Position numbers and translations under genes: made by a program. A stretch of 14,494 bases of DNA. Source: UBA9642 sp964545585. GTDB lineage: Archaea; Nanobdellota; Nanobdellia; Woesearchaeales; UBA9642. Every line of letters begins with the position of its first letter. The stretch's first letter is position 1. The DNA lies in NCBI GenBank assembly GCA_964545585.1, contig CAZJFT010000023.1, forward strand, positions 1 to 14,494, read 5' to 3'. The notes under the pieces are model-generated. The model was not told the DNA's origin, did not search any database, and saw nothing but the letters and a program-made list of their open reading frames with translations. Positions 13,300 to 14,494 of this stretch are shown here, in pieces.

Positions 13300-13977
13300 A
13301 TGGCTGAAATAGACACCAGCAACATGTCTCAAGAGGAGATTGCTGAATTGCAGAAGCAGAATTGCATATTCTGCAAGATTGCTGAGAAGCAGATTCCTGC
13401 AAAGATTCTCCATGAAGATGATAAGGTCATATGCATCCTAGATATCAATCCTGCTTCTGAAGGGCACATATTGGTCTATCCTAAAGACCATTATATGATC
13501 CTACCTCATATCCCTGATGATTTGCTTGCGCATCTTTTCAAAGTCGCTAGATTGATGTCAAATACTTTGCTTAAAGCAATGCAATCAGGAGGGACTTCTG
13601 TTTTTATCGCCAATGGCATGGCCGCAGGGCAGAAGGCACCGCACGTTCTTATACATGTTTTCCCTAGGAAGATGAATGATGGATTGTTGAAGCTTCCGAG
13701 TTATGATATGAATGATGACCAGAAGAGTAAATTGAAAATAGGTCTTGAGAATTATTTCATAAAAGAATTCGGTCCTACAAAACACTTCAGGGAACATATT
13801 AAGGAAAAGAAGAATACAGAAGAAAAGAAAACAGAAGACAGAAAAGAAAAAAAGACAGAAGAAAAGAAAACAGAAGACAGAAAAGAAAAAAAGACAGAAG
13901 AAAAGAAAGAGAAGAATAAGAGAGAAGGACAAGAGAAGAAAATAGACTTAGATGACATAGCAAAATTATTCGGCTGA
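13300..13977 (+). CDS. HIT-fold protein lacking the nucleophilic histidine, with Lys/Glu-rich tail
   Basis: A 225-residue protein from ATG 13300. Residues 1-19 are a short helical leader. Residues 20-125 are a histidine-triad domain: C22 and C25 in NCIFCKIAEKQIPA (zinc pair), EDDKVICILDINPASEGHILVYPK, VFIANGMAAGQKAPH (101-115) and IHVFPRK. The triad H-x-H-x-H reads H115-V-L-I-H119, so the middle histidine, the nucleophile of HIT hydrolases and transferases, is leucine. It may bind nucleotides without cleaving them, or work differently. Residues 165-214 are a low-complexity Lys/Glu/Thr tail with a 13-residue repeat (TEEKKTEDRKEKK twice), ending in IDLDDIAKLFG, a possible short docking motif. 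The start follows TATA spacing; a GTG at 13288 would add MIFG. A second HIT gene follows after 12 nt. Confidence 0.88.
   Translation: MAEIDTSNMSQEEIAELQKQNCIFCKIAEKQIPAKILHEDDKVICILDINPASEGHILVYPKDHYMILPHIPDDLLAHLFKVARLMSNTLLKAMQSGGTSVFIANGMAAGQKAPHVLIHVFPRKMNDGLLKLPSYDMNDDQKSKLKIGLENYFIKEFGPTKHFREHIKEKKNTEEKKTEDRKEKKTEEKKTEDRKEKKTEEKKEKNKREGQEKKIDLDDIAKLFG
13816..13908 (+). repeat. 39-bp coding tandem repeat in the HIT protein tail
   Basis: A 39-bp unit occurs at 13816-13854 and again at 13855-13893 without a base change, followed by the first 15 bp of a third copy (13894-13908). It keeps the reading frame and encodes TEEKKTEDRKEKK. Its purine-only character and perfect identity suggest recent slippage, so tail length may vary between strains. 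Confidence 0.85.
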
Positions 13978-13979
13978 TT

Positions 13980-13985
13980 AGGTGG
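13980..13985 (+). promoter_or_regulatory. Ribosome binding site of the second HIT gene
   Basis: AGGTGG lies 4 nt before the ATG at 13990, between two operon genes 12 nt apart. An ATG at 13986 is in a different frame. Confidence 0.5.
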
Positions 13986-13989
13986 ATGT

Positions 13990-14494
13990 ATGGGATGCAA
14001 TATATGCGAAGGGAAAATGAAGGAGAACGTCATTTATGAGAATGATAAGATGATAATCGTTCTTGCAGATAATCCTAGCACCTCAGGGCATCTCCAGATA
14101 TTCCCTAAGAAGCATATTTCGATAATGGAACAATTATCGCAAGAAGAGGCAGAGTATATAATAAGTGCTGCGAACAAGACTTCGATGATACTATTCGAGG
14201 CATTGAAAGTCCACGGGACAAATATTATAGTCCAAAACGGCATACCTGCAGGACAGACCATACCACACTTCTCCATACATATAATACCAAGGAGGACTGA
14301 TGATGGATTGTCTCTTGATTGGGATATGAAGCAGGCATCGAATGAATCCTTGGACAGCATGCAACGTCTCATATCAGAAGGGATGGTTTATGAGACTGAG
14401 CAAAAAATACATTCAGAAGATTTGCATGAAGAGAGACCTGCAGACACAATGCCCGAAGACATAGTCAATGAGAACTCTGACAACAACGAAGAGG
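13990..14494 (+). CDS. Second HIT-fold protein lacking the nucleophilic histidine (3' end outside the window)
   Basis: 168 residues are visible and the frame is open at the window end. The N-terminus MGCNICEG supplies the zinc CxxC (C3, C6). The HIT core follows: NDKMIIVLADNPSTSGHLQI, FPKKH, TNIIVQNGIPAGQT (77-90), then IPHFSIHIIPRR (91-102). The triad reads H93-F-S-I-H97, so the middle histidine is serine, a different loss from that in the gene before it. The visible C-terminal part after about residue 130 is acidic (EDLHEERPADTMPEDI) and looks like a disordered tail, in contrast with the basic tail of its neighbour. The two genes are 12 nt apart and share the segment order and PRRxxDGL/PRKxNDGL after the triad, so they are tandem paralogues. 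They may pair through oppositely charged tails; that is inference. Confidence 0.85.
   Translation, partial: MGCNICEGKMKENVIYENDKMIIVLADNPSTSGHLQIFPKKHISIMEQLSQEEAEYIISAANKTSMILFEALKVHGTNIIVQNGIPAGQTIPHFSIHIIPRRTDDGLSLDWDMKQASNESLDSMQRLISEGMVYETEQKIHSEDLHEERPADTMPEDIVNENSDNNEE

Noticed and set aside
13585..14033. Minus-strand Phe/Ser-rich frames opposite the HIT genes
   Set aside because: They are complements of the Lys/Glu repeat tail; the HIT motifs are on the plus strand.
1..14494. tRNA, rRNA, transposase or integrase genes
   Set aside because: I saw no cloverleaf, rRNA-like block, transposase or recombinase motif, or terminal inverted repeats in the window; a covariance-model search was not possible here.

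Overview
The window looks like chromosome of a DPANN-type archaeon, probably from the Woesearchaeota/Pacearchaeota side of the group. This placement is an inference from gene content, not from a marker tree. The archaeal signs are a type IV pilin with a KKA|ISPL signal, the wyosine methyltransferase Taw3, a stand-alone TRAM protein, CRM-domain and NSUN RNA proteins, TATA-type promoters placed for leaderless transcripts, and GGTG/GAGG ribosome binding sites mainly in front of genes inside operons. The DNA is AT-rich, with AGA/AGG arginine and ATA isoleucine codons common.

Layout. 1-141 is the end of, or a small, basic ORF. 230-637 (-) encodes a Gly-rich/TRAM/acidic-tail RNA-binding protein. 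845-1312 (+) is a pilin-like secreted protein. 1355-2406 (+) pairs a stand-alone NFACT-R protein with a YhbY/CRM protein, both likely to act on ribosomes or structured RNA. 2548-6804 (+) is a tight three-gene unit: a 491-residue protein of unknown family, a coiled-coil protein starting 4 nt after it, and a large Endonuclease IV/xylose-isomerase-like TIM-barrel protein whose 3' end is cut by a 10-N assembly gap. 6887-7726 (+) is a nucleotidyltransferase-fold protein with a helical C-terminal domain. 7777-8370 (+) is Taw3. Five perfect 15-bp tandem repeats follow, between convergent genes. Then come three minus-strand genes: a left-handed beta-helix acyltransferase (8494-9219), an NSUN-family RNA m5C methyltransferase (9338-10429) and a P2A-like cation ATPase (10464-13178). 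Divergent from the ATPase are two tandem HIT-fold genes (13300-13977 and 13990 to beyond the window end).

How it fits together. Most of the window is translation and RNA housekeeping (TRAM, NFACT-R, CRM, Taw3, NSUN) plus one ion pump. The best candidate for something undescribed is the module at 2548-6804. Its third protein shows residues matching all nine zinc ligands of Endonuclease IV, but they are separated by an insertion of about 300 residues, and its two partners match no family I recognise. The second is the HIT pair: both proteins have lost the central, nucleophilic histidine of the H-x-H-x-H motif. Smaller oddities are a P-type ATPase with Ser in place of the M4 ion-site Glu, an NFACT-R protein lacking the rest of Rqc2/NEMF, and promoter spacing that allows several start codons to be reassigned.
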